Assembly (NCBI GenBank): GCA_035578905.1
Contig: JAQJVL010000671.1
Coordinates: 93,436 to 157,435, forward strand
DNA from: Stictocephala bisonia
Taxonomy: Eukaryota; Arthropoda; Insecta; Hemiptera; Membracidae
DNA length: 64,000 bases
Reading direction: 5' to 3'
Shown here: positions 1 to 12,600 of the stretch, piece after piece
Position numbering within the stretch: position 1 is the stretch's first letter
Layout: each line of letters starts with the position of its first letter
Notes under the pieces: generated by a model
The model's database searches: none
Told to the model about the DNA's origin: nothing
Seen by the model: the letters and a program-made list of their open reading frames with translations, nothing else
Translations under genes and position numbers: made by a program

Positions 1-2932
1 AATTGGTAAAATAATTCAGATTGTATGAATTTTGTCGCCTGTATTGCACACATTATTATTAATGTAACTTGAATTCAAATTCAAACGTTAAATCAGGTCT
101 GCCTGAAACTGCAGATCTAGATTAGTTATTAACTATATTCATTTTTAAGATGCCGATCGTAGTCTGATTTTCAGCTAATTGATACTCAGTTCTCTCCCCT
201 ACACAACGTCTGGAGACTGACTAGCACCTAACATGGACACCCCAGTAGGCTTCTCTATTAGGTTCCACGTTGATAGCAACCACTGAATGGACGCTCTTTT
301 GGTTCTAAGATGACTGAGAATAGAACCTATCGCTTACAATGTTCACAACACTTTGTCTTCAAGTAGCTGGGTTACAGCAGTGCACCATTAGAGTGTGTTC
401 ATATTTAATTGGTGGTTCAAGGACACAGCTTCACCGCCACTTCCTCATCCTGCCTACCCCACTACTAGGCAGCTATTTCCCCTGTGGAGCTGCGCTACTA
501 ACTGTTCCCAGTTGGTTACAACTTACAATATTGTAATAAAACATCCTCCTACAAATTTAATTTTTATTTTATGAATATTGGTTTTGGTTTACGGAAGTAG
601 TGAATAATAATTGAACATAATAAATAACTGAAACTGTTTATGCTGAATGTCTTTTGCATATATTTCTACCTTAATGAACATGAGTTGCCTAACTCAGGCC
701 TATAACATGTTATAAACATGAGTAGCCTCTATATTGTTATAGAGTTGCATTTGACAGTACGTACAAAACTCGACATAAAATGTATTATTTTTATAAGGAA
801 ATTAATATTAATAAAAACACATGAACTGCAATTTAGGTACTGTTTTTATGGTTTGTTTCCAAAATGAGCCAAAGGAATGCTATCCTAGGCTCAATCTATT
901 TGTAATATATCTTTGTTGTTTTATTTTTATCTAACGTGCCTTAGTCAAATTAATTTAATTGGAAATGTGTACAATTAGATATATAAACCTTGAACATCTT
1001 GCAGTATGATGTATATAAGTTTAAAACAAATTAATTATAAAATTATACTGTTTAAAACTTATAGTACACATTTAGGGCAAGGTAACTTGTCAACTTGCAC
1101 GTACATGTTGTCAGAGTATACCATTGAATGAATAAAAAGTATAATTTTTGAGAGACGTAAACCATTTTTGTTATTCCCACTGACTTCCGCCAGGTGAGTC
1201 TATTCCCACAGTGAAGTATGTAGTCTATTTATGTACATGTGCTTAGCTTCACGAGACATCAGTTTTGTTTATACCGTTTGTGTCTTGTGTACATTTATTA
1301 GTGTTTAGAGGTGTTTTGTATTACTATGAGATTATCGTATTCAAATGAAAAACATTGCAGTTTATTACTACAAGAAAAGTAAGTCTTTTGAATTAATAAC
1401 ATTGTAATACGAATATCTCTACATAGTACTTCAACTTAATAATATGACATGTTTAAATTTTCAATTTACAGCTGTATTATTAAAAAAAAAACCGAATTTA
1501 ACACATTATAATAATAATGTTTATTACTTAAGCACAGTGAAAGTTAAAAAGTGTAGATGTACTTTTTTACCATTGGGCCTCACCGACAAGTTTAAAAACT
1601 TGGTCAAGCCAAGTTAAATGATTAAGTTTAAGGGGTTATTTATTGTTTAATAATTTTAGTATATGAAAATAGGTATAATAAGTCTTTATTATTTTGTGCA
1701 ATGATATATAGTAGGCCTACTTGGTATGGTACTGACATATTTTCAACTCACTTATTTCTGGACCAATTCCTACGAAATTTAACCACGTTATGTATATTTA
1801 TGTAATAATTAGGATTTTTATGTTAATTCTGTGATTTATCTACTTTTTAGAAGTGTTGTTACGCTCGGGTAGTGATGAATGGCGTGGCAGAGGAGTGCTT
1901 GGCAGTGGTAGAGGGTATAACGTATCCCGACCTTGAGCCGCCGATTGAATATGAACACAGTCTAGTGTCAAGTGGAATATATAAGTTTTGACTATCTCAG
2001 CTCTCAATATTTTATTTTACTTTCTAAATGAATTTTTCTGATATGAAAAATGCTTTGTGTTTAAAACAAAAAAAAAACCGCTTTAATTCCATAAAACTTA
2101 ATAACAGACTTCATTCTCTTGAAAAATCGATGGCTCTCTCTGACTTTTAACATACAAAAGGTTCAGCAACTCCCTTTCATCAACTAGACACATGATTATG
2201 CCTTGTCACTCCAAATAAAATATTTGCAAAATACCTTAGGAAAAAGTTGGCATGCATATAAAATAACTGACCACCGCAACAACTTTTTGATTTCTAATGT
2301 GTTTAATCTATGAGCAGAAGTGATTGATGGTGTTTAGTTTTTGTAAAATTTGCACATGTTTTTAATTATTTTATTTTGTTTTGGATTCTTGGTTAGTGTC
2401 ACACTTTGAATTTATCATATTGCCATTTTTAAGTGGCTATTTTTGAACCAACATATCATGTAATTTGAATGTTTTGTTTTGTTATTTGCTACTATCCATT
2501 CTATTTTGTTTTATTGACCATGAGATGAGATTTGAAACGATTATGTAAATCAATTTTAATATTCCAAAACTACAGTTTTTGTACCTGTATTTAAAGTGAG
2601 GTTGGAGAACTGTCCCTTAAAATGCAATTATTTAGATGAATGACAATATGAAAAGCCACAATGGTTTAGAAGAGCATAATATCAAGAACATTTTTTTAAA
2701 TAATCCCATTTAAAATCAGTCATTTTAGGACAAACGATAAAATATTACTTACGTGTTTCAATCAGTCAATCTAATCACAACTTGTTGACAGAATGACTGA
2801 TTAATACACATAAGTAAACAAATAAACCCAGTGTGTGCATACTATATACAAAGCTTTTTACCAAAGCAATTATCCTTAAAACAACTAATCCCAAAAACTT
2901 AAAATTTTACAATGTTATGTTAAGGAACTGAC
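1..2932. other. Intron beyond exon 3077-2933 (gene 3' direction)
   Basis: This AT-rich stretch should be intron sequence leading to the C2 exons. Apart from a SINE copy at 146-389, I recognise nothing in it. A slightly GC-richer patch at 1861-1975 has no coding sense that I could establish. The short reading frames here lack family features or splice support. Confidence 0.6.
146..389 (-). repeat. SINE family A copy, internally deleted
   Basis: Read on the minus strand it begins TGGTGCACTGCTGTAACCCA and matches the copy at 55645-56084 over the head and middle part. It then jumps from the block reading GCTGAAAATCAGAC straight to the tail motif (GATCGGCATCTT), omitting the rest. This is an interspersed repeat in the intron, not a gene. 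Confidence 0.75.
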
Positions 2933-3077
2933 CTCTTCTTGTTCCACCTTGAGTTTGGCTTTCCACAAGAAATCTGTCCTAGAAGTGAATTCTATCTGAC
3001 GATCCAATATATGCAGTAACACTACAAGGAGGACAAGTGGAAACCAAAGCTTGTACTGAACGGGTAACCCAGCCAAC
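2933..3077 (-). CDS. Ac76E: Ac76E-like exon: TM12 and start of C2
   Basis: The exon has one base plus 48 codons (acceptor CTATGTTTCAG, donor GAG/GTCAGT). It encodes the last helix (WFPLVLLVVLLHILDRQIEF), then TSRTDFLWKAKLKVEQEE. LDRQIE-TSRTDFLWKAKLKVEQEE is the near-invariant entry to the C2 domain. The next residues in the family begin VETMRGINK, but no such exon is visible between 1 and 2932, so the C2 catalytic half lies beyond the left edge. The true frame is not the longest one over this stretch. Confidence 0.95.
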
Positions 3078-3723
3078 CTGAAACATAGTAGTCCTCAACA
3101 GGTAATTAAATACGCCTAATACCATCTTACGCAAATAATAAGTAACACATATGCTGCTAAGAATCAAATGCCAGGTTTATAGAAGTTACGTGTTACATCA
3201 GTCACGCATATTTTAAATTAAAAAAAAATGTATGTAAGAACTTTAAATCTTCAATATTTATTATAGTCAGACTTGTTTTACTTATCAAAGAATTAAACTT
3301 TCAGTATTTATTCAGTAGGCAATCTTCTTTATCTTCGGGTGTGAACGCATCTAGATAAACCTATTTACCTATCTAGATGACCTATTTACTAGTAAAAACC
3401 TTTCCTACTTGCATCTTCAGGGAAGACAATCAATCAACCAGATTGGTGGTCTTTGCCTCTCAGATTATACTGTAGGTCAGGGTGGCTATGGGGTAAATTG
3501 ATCTCTCTGCTTCTGGAACTTTCTTGGCACCAGGTCTGGAAGGGTCTTTCTGATTATCCACTCACTGGAGAGTTTTTTGACTACAGTGATCATTCAGCTT
3601 ATTAATTAATGGTGTTCAGGTATTGCTTAGGGAGGAGCAGTGCAATCAACTCTTCAGGCATTATATATTTTGTAAAAAACCATACTTAAAATTAAACTAA
3701 AAAACATAGGAGTTATTCATCTA

Positions 3724-3900
3724 TTGATCTTTTTTTTAAAATCATTATCTTCTTATAAAAAAAAGCTTTATATAAAGTTTCTTTTGTTGCACATATTTAA
3801 GCATCTAGGTTCTCTGTTTTCACCAGTAGCACATTCATATAACACAAGATTATCACAAAATATTGGCATAATACTGCTACGACCAGTTAAGGTGGTGCGG
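3724..3900 (+). pseudogene. Possible 3' remnant of a non-LTR retrotransposon ORF
   Basis: The open frame contains AHSYNTRLSQNIGI. This resembles the H-YNTR block found near the C-terminus of many insect Jockey/CR1-type reverse transcriptases; the copy at 36497-35118 has QYNTRNKGD at the equivalent place. It breaks off near a 12-base inverted pair (3881-3892 with 3944-3955). It could be chance; the resemblance is short. Confidence 0.3.
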
Positions 3901-6446
3901 CCGGCGTTAGGGACAACTGAATTCCGATAGATCGTAGCATTGTCACTTTAACTGGAGCAGATGGAGGCTCGTGAGTGTGCGTGCGTATTTCAAGACTCCC
4001 CACTCTGTAGTCTGTAGTCTTTGCTCACCTTACCCCTATTGCCCCTTCCTTTAAACTCTTCATTCTTCAAATCTGAATGCTTGTCGGCCCGCCTGATTTG
4101 CTTGTTCTTGTTACGTTTTGGTTTTTACAATATAGAAATTGTGTTCTGTTCATCCCGCTGTCCTTACGTGACAGTCCAGAGCGGGAATTTCCACAGTTTG
4201 CACACTTTCTACTGAAAACAGGATAAATATTCTTCTGCGTGCTTTTAAACAAGATTAAAATGTCTGAGATCAGACTATTACATAATCAGATAAAATGTGT
4301 CTACAAAAATATGAACTAGATACTATACACATTTTATTTCGTAACACTATAAAAAATTTGTAACAGATCGACGGGTGATATTTGTTATTTTAGTTTGGTA
4401 AACAATACTTTATTTCTGTTAAGACAAATACATTGTCATGAAAAGCTTAGCAACATTGACGAAAATTAAGATTAATAAACTAATTATGAATAGGAAACAA
4501 ATTATTATGACCACAGTTATTTTGTATATGATTTATTAATTAAGACAATGATAATCATGAATAGGCTACGGATGCAGTATTAAATACTTAAAAATTCATA
4601 TCTATTTAAGGATATGCACATTTATTACGCCTGGGTAACACTGACCTTAGGAAACTACACAACAATAAGGTAGAATTAATAAATATAAAAGCATATTTTC
4701 TTATAAGTTGGAATTAATGTATAATCAGATTTAAAAAACAAAATCACTTAGAGAATCTATATTTTAAACATTACTAAGCATTACATATTGTTGAACGGTC
4801 AAACTCGAATAATGTACTTCTGACAAACTTTTCTTCTTTATAGTATCTCTGATACTGTACTTTTAGAACGCTTTGTACGCTTATGAAACTTGCACTTGCG
4901 AGGCATTTTAAAAAAGAGAAAAACTATTCACAAATCTAGTATATTGACACTACTCTTACATGTATATATTTACTGGTTAAACATCACCTGTTAGATAAAA
5001 ACAATTACACATTTTTAAATAGGCTAAAATAGTCAAATTCAATCAAATTAATCTTGAGTACATTAGTACTAATTGACGTAAGTATTATTGGCATATTTGG
5101 CCACCAGCTATATAATATGTGTGGATGAATTGTAATCAGCGACAACACAATTAACTAGTTTGAGTACTTTCTCACTATCATGGATGGCCAGAGCCAGAAA
5201 GGCGACATACAGGAGTGGACCCACCCATGGGAGTTGTGTCTGGGAGCGTGTGAGAGTCGAGTAAGGGGTAAACCCAAGGCAGTTGGTGTGAGAGCCGGGC
5301 TGGGACAGACGGTGCGTGTGTCTGTCACTGTGCATGTGGATGTACGCGGGTAGTGTTGGAATAAATAAGGCTCACTGCCGTATATTGTATTATACGTTTG
5401 GAGCCAGTTCATCGTCTAAACAAATTAATATAATTAGGAATTGAATATTGCAAAATATAGTGTAAATTCAACCAAACACAATGATATGATTTTCTATCCG
5501 ACAAACCAATGTGTTTATTTTTAACAAATATAAAGAGATTGAATTTAAAAATAAATAATATTTTTAAGTTTAATAAAAAGTCATTTTGGTTATATTTTCT
5601 GTTATATTTAATTTAAAAATTTGGGTTTGTAGACCCAAGCCATTTCCAAGATGAACTGACCCCAAGGTTGGTGAAAATGACCTATTCAGTAGCCTCTAAG
5701 TACAAAAATAGGTGACATAAAATTTAAAAAATGCTGTTTACACGTTTATAAGATGTAGACAAATAAATATTTGCGTACAAAATTTGAATTAAAATTCAGA
5801 CAATTTTTGGCTGCACCATCTTATATCAGTTCAATTTACTAATACCTTTTATGTTGCATATGTTTTGTACAGTAAGTAATATTTGTCACCACTTCGGCAA
5901 AATAAATATATTTAGTTGTCAATCTATTACATTTTTTTAAAAGAGAGTCAGTGAACTTTTATTTCGGTTAATAATCGAGGAGGCCAAGACAATAATTATA
6001 TCCAATTACAAGAGACAGACCAGAACCCATGTGAACATTGAACGCCACCTCCACTCCCTTCTCGCTACCCATCCTCACTTACTTAAATATTCAGTGTTAT
6101 TCAGCTCTTCTGTTTGTCTGCTATTTGTTTAGTTCAATAACTTTTATTTGAATTAATCTATGAATATATATTTATATTACTTTTTCTAATTACAAACTTT
6201 TAAATCCAATATTCTTTCCCAATACCTTTGATGTTTTACATAAAAATTATTTAAAATATTACTAACAATATTAATTGCCCCTTTTCTTTTTTCTAAACAA
6301 ATCAATTCAAGTACCATACTAAAATGCTATTGTTCAGCCTTATAGCAACTCGGGTCTGCATACAGGCCCATATGCAGACACCCCCCATGCAGGCCTTTTC
6401 TCAGTGGCTAATATTTTAACCAGGAAAATATTTTGCACTGTATTTA

Positions 6447-7355
6447 CGAGGCGTGTTTTTAAAGTAAGTACCGTTTTGCAATCCCACCACTGTAGCGCTG
6501 CGGTCGGCATTCAGTGCATGCATGCTAGATACTACTATCCGTTGGCAAGCCACAGCCGCCGTTACGGACCCATTCGACTGTATTTAAGGTCGCTTATGAC
6601 TGTTTAAAATTCCTCCTCTGATTAAAAATGCCGCCAACTGTAAAGTCCATGTTGTGATATGTTTTCGTAATGCTAAAGGCATGAAAGCAGCTGAGAGAAC
6701 TGTGAAATTTATTGAGAAAACAGAATGAGTGATGGAGTGGTGTGGAAATCGGTGAGAACTTTTAAGGTTGTGCGAATGTGCATGATGAGGAACAAAGTCA
6801 GAAACCTTCAATCATTACTGATGACTTGGTGCAAAACGTTGATGAAAAAAAGTCGTAGGAAACAGACGCTTTACAACTGCATCATTATGTAGTGTGTCTT
6901 CAAGTGTCAAGAAGTGTGATTATTGAAATTGTGACAGACCGTTGAAGTACCGAGAGTTATGCTTACGCTAGGTTCCCAATATGCTGAAGGAGAATCACAA
7001 AAACAAATGTTTGACGAGAATCACAAAAAATGTTTAACCAGTTCTCTCATATTCCTAGAGCATTAGAATTGTGATGTTTACAGTTTTTAGAATCAATTGT
7101 CACTGTGACAGACTCACGATGAATGTCAGCTGCTTTGAAAACTTACACAGCGCATAATTCAGAGTCGGCGGTGTTTTTAATAAGTGGGTGAATTTTAAAC
7201 AGTAATAAGTGACCTTAAATATAGTTGAATAGATCCGTAATGGCGGCTATGGCTTGCTAACAGATATTAGTACCCAGCGTGCATGCGCTGAACGCAGACC
7301 ACAGTGCTACAGTGGCGATATTCAAAAACGGTACTTACTTCAAAAACACACCTCT
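6447..7355 (+). mobile_element. Mariner-like DNA transposon relic with long inverted ends
   Basis: The element is 909 bases, flanked by TA on both sides (6445-6446 and 7356-7357). The ends read CGAGGCGTGTTTTTAAAGTA and, on the other strand, AGAGGTGTGTTTTTGAAGTA. Similarity between the two ends continues inward for about 160 bases, which is very long for a mariner. The interior has decayed transposase: MPPTVKSHVV, RNAKGMKAAE, SIITDDLVQNVDEK-like and VSRSVIIEIVTDR blocks in shifting frames with stops. It cannot encode an active enzyme. Confidence 0.85.
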
Positions 7356-8257
7356 TAGTTTAATTTATTTTATATTTCTACTTATGCCATTTAATTTTGT
7401 AACAGATTTGTATATTTCATTTTTCCAATAAGTATGTATTAAATTATAAGTATTTCACTATGTTCTGTTCGGGGAAATAAATAAAATTTTCATTTTCATT
7501 ACTGATTTCAAGGTTGTTGTCTCTATTAAATTTGTTCTGGTGAACAATTTCACTAACAATCACCATCTTATCATCATCCGAACTGCCTGATTATCTTGAA
7601 TTCTGAATTCTTTTATTTACTGAGATAATCAAAGTACACAGAACACTCAACCATCTGAAATGCTTGTGCAAAAAATCTGAAATGCTACTACTATACAAAG
7701 GTGAAAGACATATATACACACACACACATTGAAAACAAAATTGGAAACCTTAACTTTATTTAGTTTTTTAATTAGCATAACTTTATTTAGCACAACTAGA
7801 AAATGTATAGAGCTAAGCACAAGCCCAATTAGTAACATGTTTAAAGAAGACACTGGGTAAAGAAACATACCTACTTGAAGCCCACAAACTGTAGATAAAA
7901 GTTATATTTAATTGCGTGAATTACGATAGGTTAGTAGCAAACTGGTTTGGAAACCGACAGTTACAAAGCAGACGTTCACTGTCAACATCTTGATTTGAAT
8001 TTTCGACGTACTTTTAATATATAGAGTGCATTGCATATTATGTAATTAAACACGCACCATTGTAGTGATGACCCACTCGCCCACCCAAACTCGTACTAGG
8101 GGTAGCAAGATGATCCATTCTCGGCTTTAAACTTTTTTATTTCAGCAAACAGTGGTTTAAGGGTATTTAACTTTACTAAACAAAAATAGAATAAGATGTT
8201 AAGTTTAAATGAAAGTAAATAAATAAAAAAATATCATTTTTTATTAACGAATCTGAC

Positions 8258-8421
8258 CTGTCAGGATGATAAAAATCGTAGAGGTCAAACAGAGTATTTG
8301 AAGTGTACAGGGTAAGATGAAGAACAGAAGAAAGAATCATGAGACTGAGTTTCAACAAGAAACCTACTCGAAGGAACACGGAGATTGTGGCTAGAGATAT
8401 TGCAGAGCTGTAGAGGTATGC
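8258..8421 (-). CDS. Ac76E: Ac76E-like exon: TM10-TM11
   Basis: The exon has 54 codons plus 2 bases (acceptor TTGTTGCAG, donor AG/GTCAGA). It encodes AYLYSSAISLATISVFLRVG, then FLLKLSLMILSSVLHLTLYT and a polar tail SNTLFDLYDFYHPD. The SLA-ISVFLR-FL-KL pattern is the familiar pair of helices near the end of the second cassette. The split arginine codon joins exactly to the exon at 3077. Confidence 0.93.
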
Positions 8422-9602
8422 CTGCAACAATTAGAAAACTCTTAAGACTTATAGTAAAATTATAGGTTCAACTTTAATTAAATTAAAATAGAAAACTTAG
8501 CCGACCTAAGTACCAGTTAATATATAATTAAGATGCTCTATTTTTCCTGTAAGAAAATATATTATTATCACCAAATAATATTAATCGATCTGTGTTAAAT
8601 TTGGATAAAGTAAATGGGTTTTTTGAACTAACACATTAGTCCACCTCAAACCGCCCATGGTTTGACCTGTAATATCAACATCAGTAAAGTTACAAGAATG
8701 TTGTAATGAAGATTTTATTTATAACTAATACAATTTTAGCTCTGCTTATTCGAGTTTTTATTTTTGTATATTTTTTTTATTGTGGATGACAAGAAAGAGC
8801 CATAAGATATATATATAGTTAAAAATGACAGCCGTTACTCTTCATCAACAGAGGACGATATATGGTGACATAAAACATATTTAAATTTGCATGTTTGTAT
8901 ATAATTTAGCAGACTTGTGTAGTTTCTCAAATATAACCCCTTATATAAGCATATTGCAATAATATATCTCTAAAATTTCTTATGTTCGTGTATGTTTTTT
9001 TAGTACAAAAATCAGGAACAAACACCAGAAAAATTCATCATGAAAATGTCATGAATTAGGTATTAGAAAACACATAATTTGACATTTATTCTTAAACAAA
9101 TAATTACGTAGTTGTATTTATTTTCCCTTACCCCTGGCTTCAGATATGAGTATAGCATACTAAAATTGCAGCCATGAAATGACCCCTTAGAAAATATCTT
9201 TAATATCCCCGCTGTAGTAAAACCATTCTTAAAATAATTTTACGCAACATACAAAGAAGGACAAACACAAAAACAAGAAAAAGTACTCAAACTCACTAAC
9301 CTATATATTTAGGCAAAACAACGCCCTCCTCAGACAAACAAAACAATAAGCAATTAACAAGTAATCCAACAAATACACAAACCCGAAAACAGACAGACAA
9401 GTAATGGTCAAACTAATAGATGTTTGAATATTGAAATGAAGATACAGCTGCTCACACAATCTGACAAAAAATTAAGTAACAGTTCAATTAAAAACTGAAC
9501 AATTTTGTATGTCTGGAGTGTGTGAGAAATCTTGCCTCTTAAACAAGTTAACTAAAAGAGTCTACTGCTTTCCTATCTAACAATAATGGCTTACATTGCA
9601 AC

Positions 9603-9610
9603 TAACTTAC
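9603..9610. repeat. hAT target-site duplication, left copy
   Basis: TAACTTAC abuts the left end of the transposon and is identical to 14017-14024. Confidence 0.93.
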
Positions 9611-12600
9611 CAGGGCCGGAACCAGGGGGGGGGGCAGAGGGGGCGGTTGCCCCGGGCGGCAGGGTTGAGGGGCGGCAAATTCTGGTTGCAGAAAATTTGT
9701 TTAATACAGTTTGTAAAAGTTTTTAATGAGCCAAACGTCATAAAGGAACGTCAATTAAGTAATTTCAAAACTGCATAACGTAATAAACAAACAATAATTT
9801 TACAATAGCAATCAATATATAATTGCAACGGAGTAGAAAACACTGAGAGCCCTAATAGCATAGTTAGCAGCACAGCAAAGTTTGTTTACAATTTCAGCTG
9901 ATCGCCATCCCAGTCAAGGCGCCATGCCGGCCTGCCTCACTGCCGTGCCGCCGCCCCCCCCTCCCACTCTACAAAGGAACGCAACGCTCCCCCTTCCACA
10001 CCACTCGCTATCAGCGCACAGGTTCACGCTTGAAAAGTTCACGTTGTGACTTGTACTGTTTATATCAAAACTACTGCGTACTGCGTCTTTTGTTGCGTTG
10101 CGTAGTGCAACTACTGTGTTCCGTGTTTTCTGCTGTCGTCTAGTTTTTTCCTTCTACATGCTTAATTATCATCTGTTATCGCACTGGTAATAATGTAATG
10201 TTTACTTCTTTTTACTGTTGCCTTGTTGTTTAATATAACATGGATGGTCGAAAAAGGCTTAGTGGAGCACAGTACAAAAAATCAGCTAAAGAAAAGAAGA
10301 AGAGGCAAGACGATGTATTATCAAAGACATGGAAAATTGACCTGTTTTATAAAAACACTGCAACTGCAAAAAATGGTAAGTATAACAAACTCAAAACTCA
10401 TTGTAATGTTCAATGGTTCTGTTGTTTACATTAAAGGGTACAGTTTTTAGTCTTTTATATAAATAATACTCTTACTCTGGTAACTTTGTAACATAACATA
10501 ACCAGTAGTTTATACAATATAATGGTGAAAAAAATGTAAACTTAAATATTATAAATTTTTGTTCGATATAAATGTTTCATTTTTGATATTATTAACACGT
10601 ATAAACTATTTTATGTTAAATAAATTTCAAAAACTAAAACTGCAATAATTAAATCTTTTCTTTAAAATTTTAAAACTTATATTTAGTTTGATTATTTTTC
10701 TTAGAAAAAAATATAAAACACTTTTGTTAGTCTCTCTGAGAACAAAACAATGGCTGAAATCATTGACCTATTTGATTTTATAAAATTTGGCTCACATGTA
10801 CTTGGATCTAAAATCGTATAATTTTATTTTATGGTAAAACTTGGTGATTTAGTTTTAAAATAATTTGGTTTAGTTTTATAATATGAGTTTGAACAAATAA
10901 GCAAGTACCAGCTGATTTACAATAAATGGTTTGTTACAAAATGCGGGGTTGGCTATACACTTTCGGTTTATATGGACAATTTTGACTTAGTTTAGCCACT
11001 AGTCGCCATTTTCTATTTTTCACAGAAAACTTTTTATTTTTGTTTTGAAATCCTTCAACGTATGAAATTGAAATTGGGTATACAGGTTAAGATAATAAAA
11101 GTAAAATCAGGAAAAAATATCATTGTTTTTCTTTCTTTAAAAACAAAATGGCAGCCATTAGAAATCTTTGAATACAAATATCATTGAAACAGATAGTTTC
11201 AAAGAAAATCTATTTATTTTGTTTTAACCTTTTACTATACAGTACTCCCTCTAGCCACTCATTTTCAGCTTAACTCTAAACTCTGATATTTTTTAGCACA
11301 AATGACGTGAATTATATTTGTTTGCGTTTTTTACAGATGATAATGAACCCTCGTTTGGGCCCAGTACTACAAATGCTACTGTCACCGCTTCTGAGTCCAG
11401 TTCAGTTGATGAAGAAAAGTTAAATCATGAAGATGGAATGTCACCATCACCTTCACTTCCTGATCCTGAGACATCTAACTCTAACTCTGGTCATAATCAA
11501 GACTCGTCCCCGTCGGCTTCTAAAACTACATGTGAGTTTGATTTTAATTTCAACGACCCTGGCACCTGGCCAGAAACAATTTCTGACTCTCAAAGGTGCT
11601 ATATTGTAAAAATGAGAGCGGAAAATGAATACGAACCTGACCTTTCTAAAAGCTTACGAGAAGGCCGAACCCTGACAAAAGGCTGGTTTACAAGAAAGTT
11701 AGGAAATGGAACTAAAGTTAAAAGGTCGTGGTAAGGTTACAGTGAGACTCGTAATGCTTTATACTGTATTCCATGTAGGTTGTTTTCTAATACAATACCA
11801 TTAACAGAAGCTAAGTTATCTTCCCTTTGCAAAAATGAAGGATTTGTTTCATGGAAGAAACTAAGTGACAAAATACCTGATCATGACACTGCACCATACC
11901 ATCAAAACTGCTTTGGCCAATGGAGGGCTCTAGAGGCTACTCTTTTACCAGGGAAAGGGGGTATTGACAAAAAATTGCAAGACCAAATAAACAAAGAAAT
12001 ATCTCATTGGAAATCTGTCTTGCACAGCATAGTTGATGCTATCTTGTTCCTAGCTAAACAAGGCAAATCTTTTAGAGGAACACACGAAACTAAAGATTTT
12101 GGTGCTCCAGATAGTGGATCTTTTTTAAACACCATTGACCTTATTTCGAGGTACAATGTGCATCTTTGTCAACATATTGAGCGACATAAGAAAGGTCAGG
12201 TTTCCTACTTTTCACATCAAATACAGGATGAATTTCTAAATATTATAGCAACCGAAATCAGAACAGATATCGTCAAGGACATTAACAATGCAAAGTATTA
12301 TTCATTGATATTTGACTGCACTCCTGATATCAGTCACAATGAACAAATGACTGAAATCCTTCGATATGTCAAACCAAACAGCTCAGAGGTTGAAGAAAGT
12401 TTTTTGGATTTTTTACAGTAAGCAACAAAACAGGCGAAGGACTTACACAAGAAATTCTTGAAAAAGTTGAAAAAGATGGGCTTGATATAAAAAATTGTAG
12501 AGGACAGTCCTATGATAATGGAGCCAACATGGCTGGGAAGTACAAAGGGGTACAGGCTAGAATTCTAGAGAAAAATGAACTAGCCAATTTCGTGCCCTGT

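Larger units (their letters stand above)
3078..8257. other. Intron between exons 8421-8258 and 3077-2933
   Basis: The intron contains a weak LINE-like patch (3724-3900), a GC-richer block at 5130-5400 with no supportable exon, and the mariner relic at 6447-7355. I see nothing else. Confidence 0.6.

Noticed and set aside
5108..5412. Cyclase exon in a GC-richer block
   Set aside because: The exons at 8421-8258 and 3077-2933 already join in phase through a split arginine codon, and the translated block resembles no cyclase segment.
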